A stretch of 64,000 nucleotides of DNA from Azospirillum tabaci (GTDB lineage: Bacteria > Pseudomonadota > Alphaproteobacteria > Azospirillales > Azospirillaceae). This document shows, piece by piece, positions 49,697 through 57,631 of this stretch. The notes beneath the pieces were generated by a model. It was given only the letters and a program-made list of their open reading frames with translations, made no database searches and was not told the DNA's origin. The DNA lies in the NCBI RefSeq assembly GCF_014596085.1, contig NZ_JACCJY010000032.1, forward strand, positions 1 to 64,000. The letters run 5' to 3'. Made by a program: the position numbers and the translations under genes. Each line of letters begins with the position of its first letter. Position 1 is the first letter of the stretch.

Positions 49697-50506
49697 TCAT
49701 CCCTGCGCGTTGGTCGTCTGCGCCTCCTGCGGGCGCCAGTGCAGAAGACGTTTCTCGATGACGGTCACCACGGCATCGATCACCACGACGAAGATCGTCA
49801 GCACCAGCATGCCGGAGAAGACGCCGACCGTATCGAACACCCCCTCCGCCTGATGGATGCGGTAGCCGAGGCCGGCGGCGGAACCCAGATACTCGCCCAC
49901 CACCGCGCCGACCATGGCGAAGCCGACCGCGGTGTGCAGGCTGGAGAAGACCCAGGACAGGGCGGACGGCAAATAGACGTGCCGGAACAGGTGCCGGTTG
50001 CTCGCCCCCAGCATCTTCGCGTTGGCGAGCACCACCGGGCTGACCTCCTTCACGCCCTGATAGACGTTGAAGAAGACGATGAAGAAGACCAGCGTCACCC
50101 CCAGCGCCACCTTCGACCAGATGCCGAGGCCCAGCCACAGCGCGAAGATCGGCGCCAGCACCACGCGGGGCAGCGCGTTGACCGCCTTGATGTAGGGGTC
50201 GAAGACGATGGAGACCAAGGGCGCGCGGGCGAACCAGAAGCCGAAGGCGATGCCCGCGATGGTGCCGATGGCGAAGGCCAGCGCGGTCTCCAGCAGCGTG
50301 ATCCCGAGATGGTACCAGATCACGCCGGACGCGAAGTCGCTCCAGGTGCGCTCCAGCACCGCCAGCGGCGTGCCGAAGAAGAAGGGGCTCAGGATCTTCG
50401 TCGCGGTCAGGACGTGCCAGAGCAGGAAGAAGCCGACCAGAACGGCGACCTGCAACAGCAGGATCACCGGACGGCTCGGCAGGCGTTTCACACGGGCCAG
50501 GGCCAT
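49697..50506 (-). CDS. ABC transporter permease (SsuC/TauC type)
   Basis: 269 residues with six predicted membrane helices. The EAA loop reads VNALPRVVLAPIFALWLGLGIWSKV (given as NALPRVVLAPIFALWLGLG), typical of the BPD_transp_1 permeases of the nitrate/sulfonate family, and a coupling helix that contacts the ATPase follows. It begins seven bases after the ATPase stop codon. Confidence 0.94.
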   Translation of the reverse strand: MALARVKRLPSRPVILLLQVAVLVGFFLLWHVLTATKILSPFFFGTPLAVLERTWSDFASGVIWYHLGITLLETALAFAIGTIAGIAFGFWFARAPLVSIVFDPYIKAVNALPRVVLAPIFALWLGLGIWSKVALGVTLVFFIVFFNVYQGVKEVSPVVLANAKMLGASNRHLFRHVYLPSALSWVFSSLHTAVGFAMVGAVVGEYLGSAAGLGYRIHQAEGVFDTVGVFSGMLVLTIFVVVIDAVVTVIEKRLLHWRPQEAQTTNAQG

Positions 50507-50513
50507 GGGATCC

Positions 50514-51368
50514 TCACGTCAGCTTGGTCTGGGCGTAGCCCTTGAGCACTTCCTCACGCAGCTGCCCCCAGATTTCCCGGTGCAGGTCGAGGAAGCGCGG
50601 CGTCATGCGGATTTCCGCCACGTCGCGCGGGCGCTCCAGATCCACCCGGTACTCGCCGATCAGCCGGGCGCCGGGGCCGGCCGACAGCACCAGCACCCGG
50701 TCGGACATGGAAATGGCCTCCTCCAGGTCATGGGTGATGAAGACCACCGACTTGCGGTCCGCCGACCACAGGTCCAGCAACTCGTTCTCCATCAACTGCC
50801 GGGTCTGGATGTCGAGCGCCGAGAAGGGCTCGTCCATCAGCACGATCTTTGGATCGACGATCAGCGTCTGGGCGAGCGCCACCCGCTTGCGCATGCCGCC
50901 GGAGAGTTGATGGGGGTAGCGGTCGCCGAAGCGGTCCAGCCCGACGCGGGCCAGCCAGGGGCGCGCCCGCTCCTCCGCCTCGCGCCGCGGCACGCCGCGG
51001 AACTCCAGTCCGGCGGCCACATTCTCCAGCGCTGACTTCCAGGGCATCAGCGCGTCGGCCTGGAACATGTAGCCGGCGTGCGGATTGATGCCGTCGACCG
51101 GCTGGCCGAACGCCAGGGCACGCCCGGCGCTGGGGGCCAGAAGGCCCGCCGCGACGTTCAGGATCGTGGATTTGCCGCTGCCGGTCGGACCGACGATGGA
51201 CACGAACTCCCCCGCGGCGACCGACAGGGTCACGCCCTGGACCGCCGTGTAGGTGTGCCCGCGCCCGTCGGGCGATGGAAAGGTGCAGGTCACGCCGTCC
51301 AGGCGGAGCGCGGCCTTGTCCGCCCCCTCCGTCCGCAGGGCGGCCGCCACGGCGGCGCTGTCTGACAT
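50514..51368 (-). CDS. ABC transporter ATP-binding protein (SsuB/TauB type)
   Basis: 284 residues. Walker A GPTGSGKST, Q-loop in MFQADALMPW, signature LSGGMRKRVALAQ, Walker B IVLMDEPFSALD, H-loop VFITHDLEEA. A Gly-poor N-terminal leader of about 25 residues precedes the nucleotide-binding domain. First gene of the three-gene importer operon; the gap to the permease is seven bases. Confidence 0.96.
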   Translation of the reverse strand: MSDSAAVAAALRTEGADKAALRLDGVTCTFPSPDGRGHTYTAVQGVTLSVAAGEFVSIVGPTGSGKSTILNVAAGLLAPSAGRALAFGQPVDGINPHAGYMFQADALMPWKSALENVAAGLEFRGVPRREAEERARPWLARVGLDRFGDRYPHQLSGGMRKRVALAQTLIVDPKIVLMDEPFSALDIQTRQLMENELLDLWSADRKSVVFITHDLEEAISMSDRVLVLSAGPGARLIGEYRVDLERPRDVAEIRMTPRFLDLHREIWGQLREEVLKGYAQTKLT

Positions 51369-51470
51369 CGATGCGTTCCATCCCTGATGTTCGTTTTCAG
51401 GGCATCTTGGCGGAATGAGACGGCGTCGGCAATGGGCGCCACCAACAATTGTTTCCGCTGACGATGCGAG

Positions 51471-52346
51471 TCAGTCCAGCCGGGCGAAGAAGGCCATGAT
51501 CGCTTGCCCCACCCCTTGCGGCCATTGATGCGGGTAGAAGCGCCCGCTGCGCGTGCGGTCGTCGGCCAGTGGGCACCACAGCACCGGGTTCGCCTCGCCC
51601 TCGGCACCGTAACGGCGGCAGTTGTAGCGGTGCGGCTCGTCCGGCTCGCTTCCCGTCGGCAGCCTGTCCTGAGCCAGCAGCGCGCGGCGCAGGCGCAGGG
51701 CTTCGGATACTGGCACCTGCTCGTCGCGCGGGTTGTGCAGGACCATGGCGGCGACCGGCCCGCCGCAGTTCTTGGGCCGCGCGGACCCGCCCCCGACGCT
51801 GGCCAGACCGCGGATCACCCCGCCCCGCGCGCAGGCGAGGCTGTTGGCGAAGGACCCGCCCAGCGAATGGCCGACCACGAACACCCTGCCCATGTCCAGG
51901 CAATAGGCGTCAGCCATGGTCTCCAGAACGGCGTCGAACAGCCGGAAATCGCGAAGCCGGTCCGGCGCGTCGCCGGGATCGGACCACACGTTCAAGCCGC
52001 GCGCGTCCTTCAGGCTGGCGGGATAGACGACGATCGCCGGCTCCTCCGTCGGGACCTCCAGGCCGAAGTAGCGCCGCACCTCGGCGTTGCTGTTGGTCCG
52101 CCCGTGGAAGGCGACGACGAGGCTGTGCGGACGGTCGGGGCGGTAGCCCTCCGGCACGGCCACGATCACGCCGCGCGCCGCCCCGTCCAGGGTCACATGG
52201 TCGGGCACCGCGGCCGGAGGCGGCACACCGCAGCCGCGTGATTTTTGCTGCAGCGCCACATTATTAACCAATTCCGCCGATAAGCCCTGGAAGGACCACA
52301 GAATCAGCACGGCCGCGGCGCAAAATGCGCAAAATTGTTTCACCAT
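51471..52346 (-). CDS. Secreted polyhydroxybutyrate-depolymerase/feruloyl-esterase-like protein (LpqC type)
   Basis: 291 residues. Signal peptide 1-24 (ILWSFQGLSA); mature protein has alpha/beta-hydrolase features of the LpqC/esterase-PHB family: oxyanion VVAFHGRTNSNAEVRRY, nucleophile FVVGHSLGGSFANSLAC with Ser, and acid in NPRDEQVPVSE. Several cysteines (in CGVPPP, YCLDMG, CARGG, NCGGP, YNCRRYG, WCPLAD) suggest disulfides after export. It may act on polyesters or plant phenolic esters. The gene starts with a weak site and lies alone between the ABC operon and a divergent gene. Confidence 0.86.
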   Translation of the reverse strand: MVKQFCAFCAAAVLILWSFQGLSAELVNNVALQQKSRGCGVPPPAAVPDHVTLDGAARGVIVAVPEGYRPDRPHSLVVAFHGRTNSNAEVRRYFGLEVPTEEPAIVVYPASLKDARGLNVWSDPGDAPDRLRDFRLFDAVLETMADAYCLDMGRVFVVGHSLGGSFANSLACARGGVIRGLASVGGGSARPKNCGGPVAAMVLHNPRDEQVPVSEALRLRRALLAQDRLPTGSEPDEPHRYNCRRYGAEGEANPVLWCPLADDRTRSGRFYPHQWPQGVGQAIMAFFARLD

Positions 52347-52477
52347 TCACAGCCCGAACAATCGACTTCCTCCATAAACAGCCTGCGGCGAAGGACGTTG
52401 CACTTTCGGACAGGCTTCGCGTTAACCATCACGCAAGCATTTCCCGGCACCCTCCTTCGCAGAGCAAGGAGGTTTCG

Positions 52478-53143
52478 ATGCCGGTTCGCGCGACTGCACG
52501 CATGATGGTTCTGGGGCTGCTGCTGGCCGTCGGCTCGTCCGGGGCCGCGACCGCCGACAGCCTGTCGGTGAACCGTCCGAACCCGGCGCCGACACCCGTC
52601 ACTTCCGACTTTCCCGACGCCACGCTGATCCGGGTCGATCAGACGGAGTCCACGACGCTGCGGCTGGACGGCATCATCACACCGGCCGTGGAGCAACGTT
52701 TCTCCGAGGCTCTGCGCGGCGTTCCGGCGGGCCAGCCGGTGGTGGTCGAACTGTCGAGCCCCGGCGGCTTCACGACCGCGGGTTACCGCATGATCGACCT
52801 GATGCTGGCGGAACGGCAGGCGGGGCGCTCGGTCGCCACCCGCGTGGCCGGCGGCCAGTCCTGCGAGAGCATGTGCGTGGGGCTCTATCTGGCCGGCTAT
52901 CCGCGCTACGCCGCGCCGACCGCGGAGTTCATGGTGCACGCCCCGCGTCTGGCCGAGAACGGCCGCATGACGCTGCGCTCCACCGACCAGATGGTGAAGC
53001 GTCTGGTCGCGCTCGGCGCCGCCCCCGCCTGGATCGAGCGGGTGCGGGCCGCCGGCGGCTTCTCCGGCAGCCTCGACTACCGCGACAACGCCGACCATCT
53101 GGCGGCGGTGGGCGCCAACATCGTCACCCACCTGATCCGCTGA
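52478..53143 (+). CDS. Secreted ClpP-like serine-protease-fold protein (COG3904-like)
   Basis: 221 residues. Signal peptide 1-26 (GAATADS). The body has the ClpP/crotonase fold pattern seen in periplasmic COG3904-like proteins: VVVELSSPGGFTTAGYRM with the SPGG oxyanion turn, SCESMCVGLYLAG with the candidate nucleophile Ser between two cysteines, and FMVHAPR with the candidate His. It is periplasmic and lacks a partner ATPase, so it is not a Clp protease; function is unknown. AAGGAGG precedes ATG 52478. Confidence 0.78.
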   Translation: MPVRATARMMVLGLLLAVGSSGAATADSLSVNRPNPAPTPVTSDFPDATLIRVDQTESTTLRLDGIITPAVEQRFSEALRGVPAGQPVVVELSSPGGFTTAGYRMIDLMLAERQAGRSVATRVAGGQSCESMCVGLYLAGYPRYAAPTAEFMVHAPRLAENGRMTLRSTDQMVKRLVALGAAPAWIERVRAAGGFSGSLDYRDNADHLAAVGANIVTHLIR

Positions 53144-53148
53144 GCGTC

Positions 53149-53181
53149 TTTACGCTTCGCCCGCCACGCTTTACGCTTCGC
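53149..53181. repeat. 12-bp direct repeat spanning an aminotransferase stop codon
   Basis: TTTACGCTTCGC occurs at 53149-53160 and again at 53170-53181. On the minus strand the second copy carries the last two codons and the TAA of the aminotransferase, and the first copy repeats them downstream, giving GCGAAGCGTAAA twice. Confidence 0.75.
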
Positions 53182-54352
53182 TTTCCTTGAGGCGCCGGGC
53201 GATCTCCGGCATGACCGCCGCGTCAACGTTGGCGAAGGCGAAGCGCAGGTAATCGTCCTGGCCGGGACCGAACATGGAGCCGGGCAGGCACAGGATGTTG
53301 TGTTCGCGCGCCAGCCCCTCGGCCACCTCATGGGCGCGCTTGCCGGCAAAGGGATGCCGGACATAGGCGAAGTAGGCCCCGATGCTGGCGATGCGGTACC
53401 CGGTGCCGCTGGCCTCCATCGCCGACTGGAAGGCATGGACGCGGGCCAGGATGTCGCCCCGCTTCTCCGCCACCCAACCGTCCAGGTTCTCCAGCCCGAA
53501 CAGCGCCGCCTTCTGCCCGACATGCGGGGCGCAGATGGCGAGGCAATCCATCACCTTGCGCGCCTGGGACAGCAGACCGGCGTCGGCGATCACCGCACCC
53601 ACCCGATAGCCGGCGAGGCTGTAGACCTTGGAGAAGCTGTAAAGCTGGACCAGCGTGCGCTGCCAGCCGGGCCGCTGGAACAGCCCATGCGGGGCCCGCC
53701 CCTCCCAATCCGGAAAGTCGCGGTAGGTCTCGTCGAGCAGCAGCTTCACGCCGCGCCGCTCGCACAGTTCGTACAGCGCAGCGATGGCGTCTGGCGAGGC
53801 GATGGCGCCGGTCGGGTTGTTGGGGGAGATCAGCACCAGCGCGCGGGTGCCGGAGTCGATCAGCCGCTCGGCCTCCGCCGGATCGGGGATCAGCCCGTTC
53901 TCCTCGCGCAGCGCCAGCGGCCGGGCCTCGATGCCCAGCATGTCCAGCGTCATCTTGTGATTGAAGTACCAGGGGGCGGGCAGGATCACGTTGTCGCCGG
54001 CCCGCGCCAGCCCCATCACCGCAACGGCAAAGGCCTGGTTGCAGCCGGCGGTGATGAGCACCTCACTTGCGGCGACGTCCGCGCCATAGAGCGAGCCGGT
54101 GCGCCGGGCCAGCGCCGCGGTCAGCGGCGGGATGCCGTCGATGGCGGTGTAGCGCGCCGTGTCCGGCGCCCGCACCTGCTCGGCCAGATGGGCGGTCAGC
54201 GCGTCGGCGGGCGGATAGCCGGGCACCGCCTGACAGAGGTCGATCAGCGGCTTGTCCGCCGGAAAGCTGCGGCCTTCCACCCAGCGCCACGCCTCGGCGA
54301 TGGGCGGGGCCTCCGTGGCGGCGACGAGCGGGTTGACGTCTCTGCGGTCCAT
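53171..54352 (-). CDS. Class I/II pyridoxal-phosphate aminotransferase
   Basis: 393 residues. PLP lysine in YSFSKVYSLAGYRVG; NPTG in SPNNPTGAI; cofactor Tyr/Asp in LLDETYRDF; C-terminal Arg in YLRFAFAN. It belongs to the aspartate-aminotransferase superfamily, but the specific substrate is not evident. The start at 54352 (MDRRDVNPLVAATEAPP) has CAGGGA upstream; an ATG 15 codons earlier is possible. It follows the diaminopropionate ammonia-lyase gene by 127 bases on the same strand, suggesting linked amino-acid catabolism. Confidence 0.9.
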   Translation of the reverse strand: MDRRDVNPLVAATEAPPIAEAWRWVEGRSFPADKPLIDLCQAVPGYPPADALTAHLAEQVRAPDTARYTAIDGIPPLTAALARRTGSLYGADVAASEVLITAGCNQAFAVAVMGLARAGDNVILPAPWYFNHKMTLDMLGIEARPLALREENGLIPDPAEAERLIDSGTRALVLISPNNPTGAIASPDAIAALYELCERRGVKLLLDETYRDFPDWEGRAPHGLFQRPGWQRTLVQLYSFSKVYSLAGYRVGAVIADAGLLSQARKVMDCLAICAPHVGQKAALFGLENLDGWVAEKRGDILARVHAFQSAMEASGTGYRIASIGAYFAYVRHPFAGKRAHEVAEGLAREHNILCLPGSMFGPGQDDYLRFAFANVDAAVMPEIARRLKESEA

Positions 54353-54479
54353 TCCCTGATGTCCAGTCTGCGAGGTCCGATTTTTATGGGGCGCCATGGT
54401 GGACCGCCCCGCCGGGCTCGCGCAAGGGACCAGCGCGGGAAGACCACGCATGGCAGGCCAAGCGGAGGCAAAGCAGGGG

Positions 54480-55712
54480 TCAGGCGCTGCCCAGAACCAC
54501 GTCCGGCTTGCGGCCCACCAGGGACTCATAGACCTCGGGGTCGGTCGCCCCTTCCGATCCGAAGACCAGAACGCGGGCGTCCGGAGCAAGACCCAGGCTG
54601 GCGCGGGTCGCCGGATCCGCCGCGGCGCAGAGCAGGCCCGCCAGACCGGCCACACCGGATTCCCCGCCGACGATGGGCCGCCCGCCGTGCCGCCCCTCGG
54701 CCAGCAGACGCATGGTCGCCACCGCCGCATCGTCGGGGATGGTCAGGAAATCGTCGGCCCCGCGCTCCAGGATCGCCCAGGCCAGCAGGGACACCTCGCC
54801 GCAGGCAAGCCCGGCCATCAGCGTTTCCAGATCGCCCTTGGACGGCGTCGGGCGGCCGTTGACGGCGCTCTGGTACAGGCAGTCGGCGGCGTGCGGCTCC
54901 ACCACCACGAAGCGCGGGCGCTGGCGGCCCCAGCTTTCCCACAGATGGCCGCAGACGGCGGCGGGCAAGGCCCCCACCCCGCCCTGCACGAAGACGTGGG
55001 TGGGGCGCTCGCTGGCCGGAAGCTGGCCGATCGCCTCCTCCACCATCACGGTGTAGCCCTGCATGACGTCGCGGGGGATGTCCATGTAACCGGTGTAGGA
55101 GGTGTCGGAGACGACGTGCCGGCCATGCTCCCGCGCGTCCGCCGCGGCCTGCCGCACCGCGTCGTCGTAGTTGCCGGCCACGCGGACGACGCGGGCGTCG
55201 AAGGACTCGATCGCCTGCTGCCGCCCCTGCGAGCAGTTGCCGGGAATGTAGATGACGCAGCCGCAGCCGAACACCTGCGCGCCCCAGGCGACGGACCGGC
55301 CGTGGTTACCGTCGGTCGCCGTGGTCACCGTGATGCCGCGGGTCACCTTGGCGTAGCGCCCCACCACCAGATCCAGCGCGGTCACCGGCACGCCGGGCAC
55401 GCGGGCCTGCACCTCGCGCACCAGAAGGCGCAGCACGGCGTAGGCGCCGCCCAGCGCCTTGAAGCTGTGCAGGTTGAAGCGGCTGCTTTCGTCCTTGTAC
55501 CAGATGCGGTCGATGCCGGCGGCGCGGGCCAGCCCGCTCAGCGAGCGCAGCGGGGTCGGGGCGTAGCCCGGCCAGGCGCCGATCTCGCTCATCGCGTCCT
55601 GGAAGGCGGCGCGGCTCAGGATGGCCCGTTCGGCGGACCCGTAGGGCTGGTCCGTGTCGGCGCGCGGATTCGAGAAGAGACGCGGGGTGCCAAGCGGCGG
55701 CAGGTCGGACAT
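54480..55712 (-). CDS. dpaL: Diaminopropionate ammonia-lyase
   Basis: 410 residues, fold-type II PLP enzyme. WYKDESSRFNLHSFKALGGAYAV (given as RFNLHSFKALGGAYA) carries the PLP lysine, TATDGNHGRSVAW the substrate loop, and VQGGVGALPAAV the phosphate-binding glycines. The enzyme converts 2,3-diaminopropionate to pyruvate and ammonia. The start at 55712 has GGAGAG nine bases upstream and the family N-terminus. It is upstream of the aminotransferase at 53171 on the same strand. Confidence 0.92.
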   Translation of the reverse strand: MSDLPPLGTPRLFSNPRADTDQPYGSAERAILSRAAFQDAMSEIGAWPGYAPTPLRSLSGLARAAGIDRIWYKDESSRFNLHSFKALGGAYAVLRLLVREVQARVPGVPVTALDLVVGRYAKVTRGITVTTATDGNHGRSVAWGAQVFGCGCVIYIPGNCSQGRQQAIESFDARVVRVAGNYDDAVRQAAADAREHGRHVVSDTSYTGYMDIPRDVMQGYTVMVEEAIGQLPASERPTHVFVQGGVGALPAAVCGHLWESWGRQRPRFVVVEPHAADCLYQSAVNGRPTPSKGDLETLMAGLACGEVSLLAWAILERGADDFLTIPDDAAVATMRLLAEGRHGGRPIVGGESGVAGLAGLLCAAADPATRASLGLAPDARVLVFGSEGATDPEVYESLVGRKPDVVLGSA

Positions 55713-55898
55713 CGTGTTCGCTCTCCAGACCGCAAGGACGGCCACAGCCACGAAAGCATTGCCGGCCACGCCGCGTCAAGCCACGCGCGTTGTCCCCGGA
55801 CAAAGCGCCGCGAGCTGTGCTAACAGCGCCTCCCCCCGCGGCCCGGCAGGGTGCCGAAGGCGGCGGGGGTTCCCGTTCCTGAAGGAGATGGTTCCGTC

Positions 55899-56180
55899 GT
55901 GACGACCGGTTTCAACACCACCGCCGCCGACCAATTGAAGCAGTTCGCCGACCGCATGGAGCGGTTGATGGACGAGATCGACAGCCTGAAGGCCGACCTG
56001 AAGGACCTGCGCAGCGAGGTCAAATCCGCCGGCTTCAACATCAAGGCGCTCGACAAGCTGGTCGCCATCCGCCGCAAGGACGCCGGCGAGCAGGAGGCCG
56101 AGCTGCTGAACGACCTGATGCTCTACGCCCACGCCACCGGCACGCCGCTGGACATCGTGGTCCCCGAACCGGCCGAATGA
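55899..56180 (+). CDS. DUF2312 / GapR-like nucleoid-associated protein
   Basis: 93 residues from GTG 55899. The helical sequence ADQLKQFADRMERLMDEIDSLKADLKDL (given as QLKQFADRMERLMDEIDSL) followed by EVKSAGFNIKALDKLVAIRRKD matches the DUF2312 pattern of coiled helix and the GF(D/N)xKAL segment; GapR in Caulobacter wraps overtwisted DNA. The C-terminus here is longer than usual (LMLYAHATGTPLDIVVPEPAE, given as YAHATGTPLDIVVP). GAAGGAG precedes the GTG by eleven bases. A GTG at 55851 is an alternative start. Confidence 0.82.
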   Translation: MTTGFNTTAADQLKQFADRMERLMDEIDSLKADLKDLRSEVKSAGFNIKALDKLVAIRRKDAGEQEAELLNDLMLYAHATGTPLDIVVPEPAE

Positions 56181-56287
56181 CGATTTAAGGATCGTTGCGA
56201 AACCGCAACATGAATGTTCCGGAAGCGCAACATGACGTTTCGCTCCCGGAACATGTCATTGCGCAAGCGCATCAAAGCGCCAAAACC

Positions 56288-56590
56288 TTAGCGCTTCCAC
56301 TCGCGGCTGGATTTCACGAAGTCGGTCAGGGTGACGCCGATCTTGTCGTCCACGATGACGACCTCGCCGCGGGCGACAAGCACACCCTCCACGTAGACGT
56401 CGGTCGGGTCCTTCAGATGCCGGTCCAGCTCCACGACGGCGCCGCGGCCCAGCTTCAGCAAGTCGCGGACGCGCAGCATGGCGGTTCCGATGACCACCTT
56501 GATCTCGACCGGCGCGTCGCCGATGGCGAAGGCGTCGCTGCTCATGTCGTCGGACGAACTGGCGCCCAGCAGATCGTCGATGTTGGCCAT
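56288..56590 (-). CDS. fliN: Flagellar motor switch protein FliN
   Basis: 100 residues. After a short acidic leader (DDLLGASSSDDMSSD) comes the SpoA/FliN domain: VEIKVVIGTAMLRVRDLLKLGRGAVVELDR (given as VVIGTAMLRVRDLLKLGRG), then GVLVARGEVVIVDDKIGVTLTDF (given as LVARGEVVIVDDKIGV). FliN forms the lower part of the C-ring and interacts with CheY. AAGGAGGG precedes ATG 56590. No other flagellar gene is nearby, so it is detached from its usual cluster. Confidence 0.92.
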   Translation of the reverse strand: MANIDDLLGASSSDDMSSDAFAIGDAPVEIKVVIGTAMLRVRDLLKLGRGAVVELDRHLKDPTDVYVEGVLVARGEVVIVDDKIGVTLTDFVKSSREWKR

Positions 56591-56785
56591 GCGGCCCTCC
56601 TTCACCCCGGGTCACCGGACCCTTCAACCGACTAGAGTTACCGCACCGGGCGCGCCGGGGCAACGGCGACCGTCGCGACGCCCTGCGACAAGGATGGGAA
56701 ACAACAGCGCAGATTTGGTTTTCCTGCGCCGCCTTGTGTTGATACCCTGCCTGCCCGATGTGAAACCAGCCGCGAAGGCAGAGCC

Positions 56786-57628
56786 ATGACGACCGATTCC
56801 CAACGCCCGCTGGTCGACAGCGCCTGGCTGAAGAGCGCCCTCGACCGCCCCGACCTCGTGGTTCTGGACGTGCGCACGCCGCCGGCGGGCGGCTTCATCC
56901 CCGGTTCGATCCATTCCGATTACGCGAAGGCCGGCTGGCGGGCGACGGTGGGCGGAGTTCCGGGCCTGCTGCCCGACGCCGCCGTTCTGGAAGCGCTGAT
57001 CGGCGGGTTGGGAATCGGCAACGGGGACCACGTCGTGCTGGTCTCCAGCGGCCTGAGCGCCGCCGACATGGGGAACGCGACGCGCGTCTATTGGACCTTC
57101 AAGACGCTGGGCCATGACCGCGTGTCGGTGCTGGACGGCGGCTTCGCCGCCTGGAGCGACGCCGGCAATCCCGTCGCCACGACCGCCACCACACGCCCCG
57201 CCGCCGTCTTCACCGCAGCGCCCCGCGAGGACTTGCGCGCGCCCCTGCCCGTGGTCGCGGCGGCGGTGGCCGGCGGCTCCGTCCCGCTTCTGGATTCCCG
57301 CTCCGCCGAGCAGTTCGAGGGCAAGGCCAAGAGCCCGCAGGCCCGCGTTCCCGGCACGCTGCCGGGGGCGGTGCTGATTGAGAACAGCGCCTTCTATTCC
57401 GCCGCCGAGAAGCGATTCCTCCCCGCCGACGCGGTGAAGGCGGTAGCGGATCAAGCCGGGACGGGCGACGCGACGATCACCTTCTGCAACACCGGCCACC
57501 TCGCCTCGGTGTCCTGGTTCGCGCTGAGCGAGGTGGCGGGGATCGACGGGGTCCGCCTCTATGACGGGTCGATGTCGGAGTGGACCGCCGACCCGGCCCG
57601 CCCTGTCAAGAACGGGCCGGCAACGTAG
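56786..57628 (+). CDS. Sulfurtransferase with two rhodanese domains
   Basis: 280 residues. N-terminal inactive rhodanese (about 8-135) with VVLDVRTPPAGGFIPGSIH and no cysteine at the active-site loop, and C-terminal catalytic rhodanese (about 150-275) with the loop FCNTGHLAS, where Cys takes the sulfane sulfur. It is similar to SseA-type thiosulfate or mercaptopyruvate sulfurtransferases; the loop CNTGHLA favours thiosulfate. It lies three bases from the convergent murJ stop codon. Confidence 0.93.
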   Translation: MTTDSQRPLVDSAWLKSALDRPDLVVLDVRTPPAGGFIPGSIHSDYAKAGWRATVGGVPGLLPDAAVLEALIGGLGIGNGDHVVLVSSGLSAADMGNATRVYWTFKTLGHDRVSVLDGGFAAWSDAGNPVATTATTRPAAVFTAAPREDLRAPLPVVAAAVAGGSVPLLDSRSAEQFEGKAKSPQARVPGTLPGAVLIENSAFYSAAEKRFLPADAVKAVADQAGTGDATITFCNTGHLASVSWFALSEVAGIDGVRLYDGSMSEWTADPARPVKNGPAT

Positions 57629-57631
57629 GCA

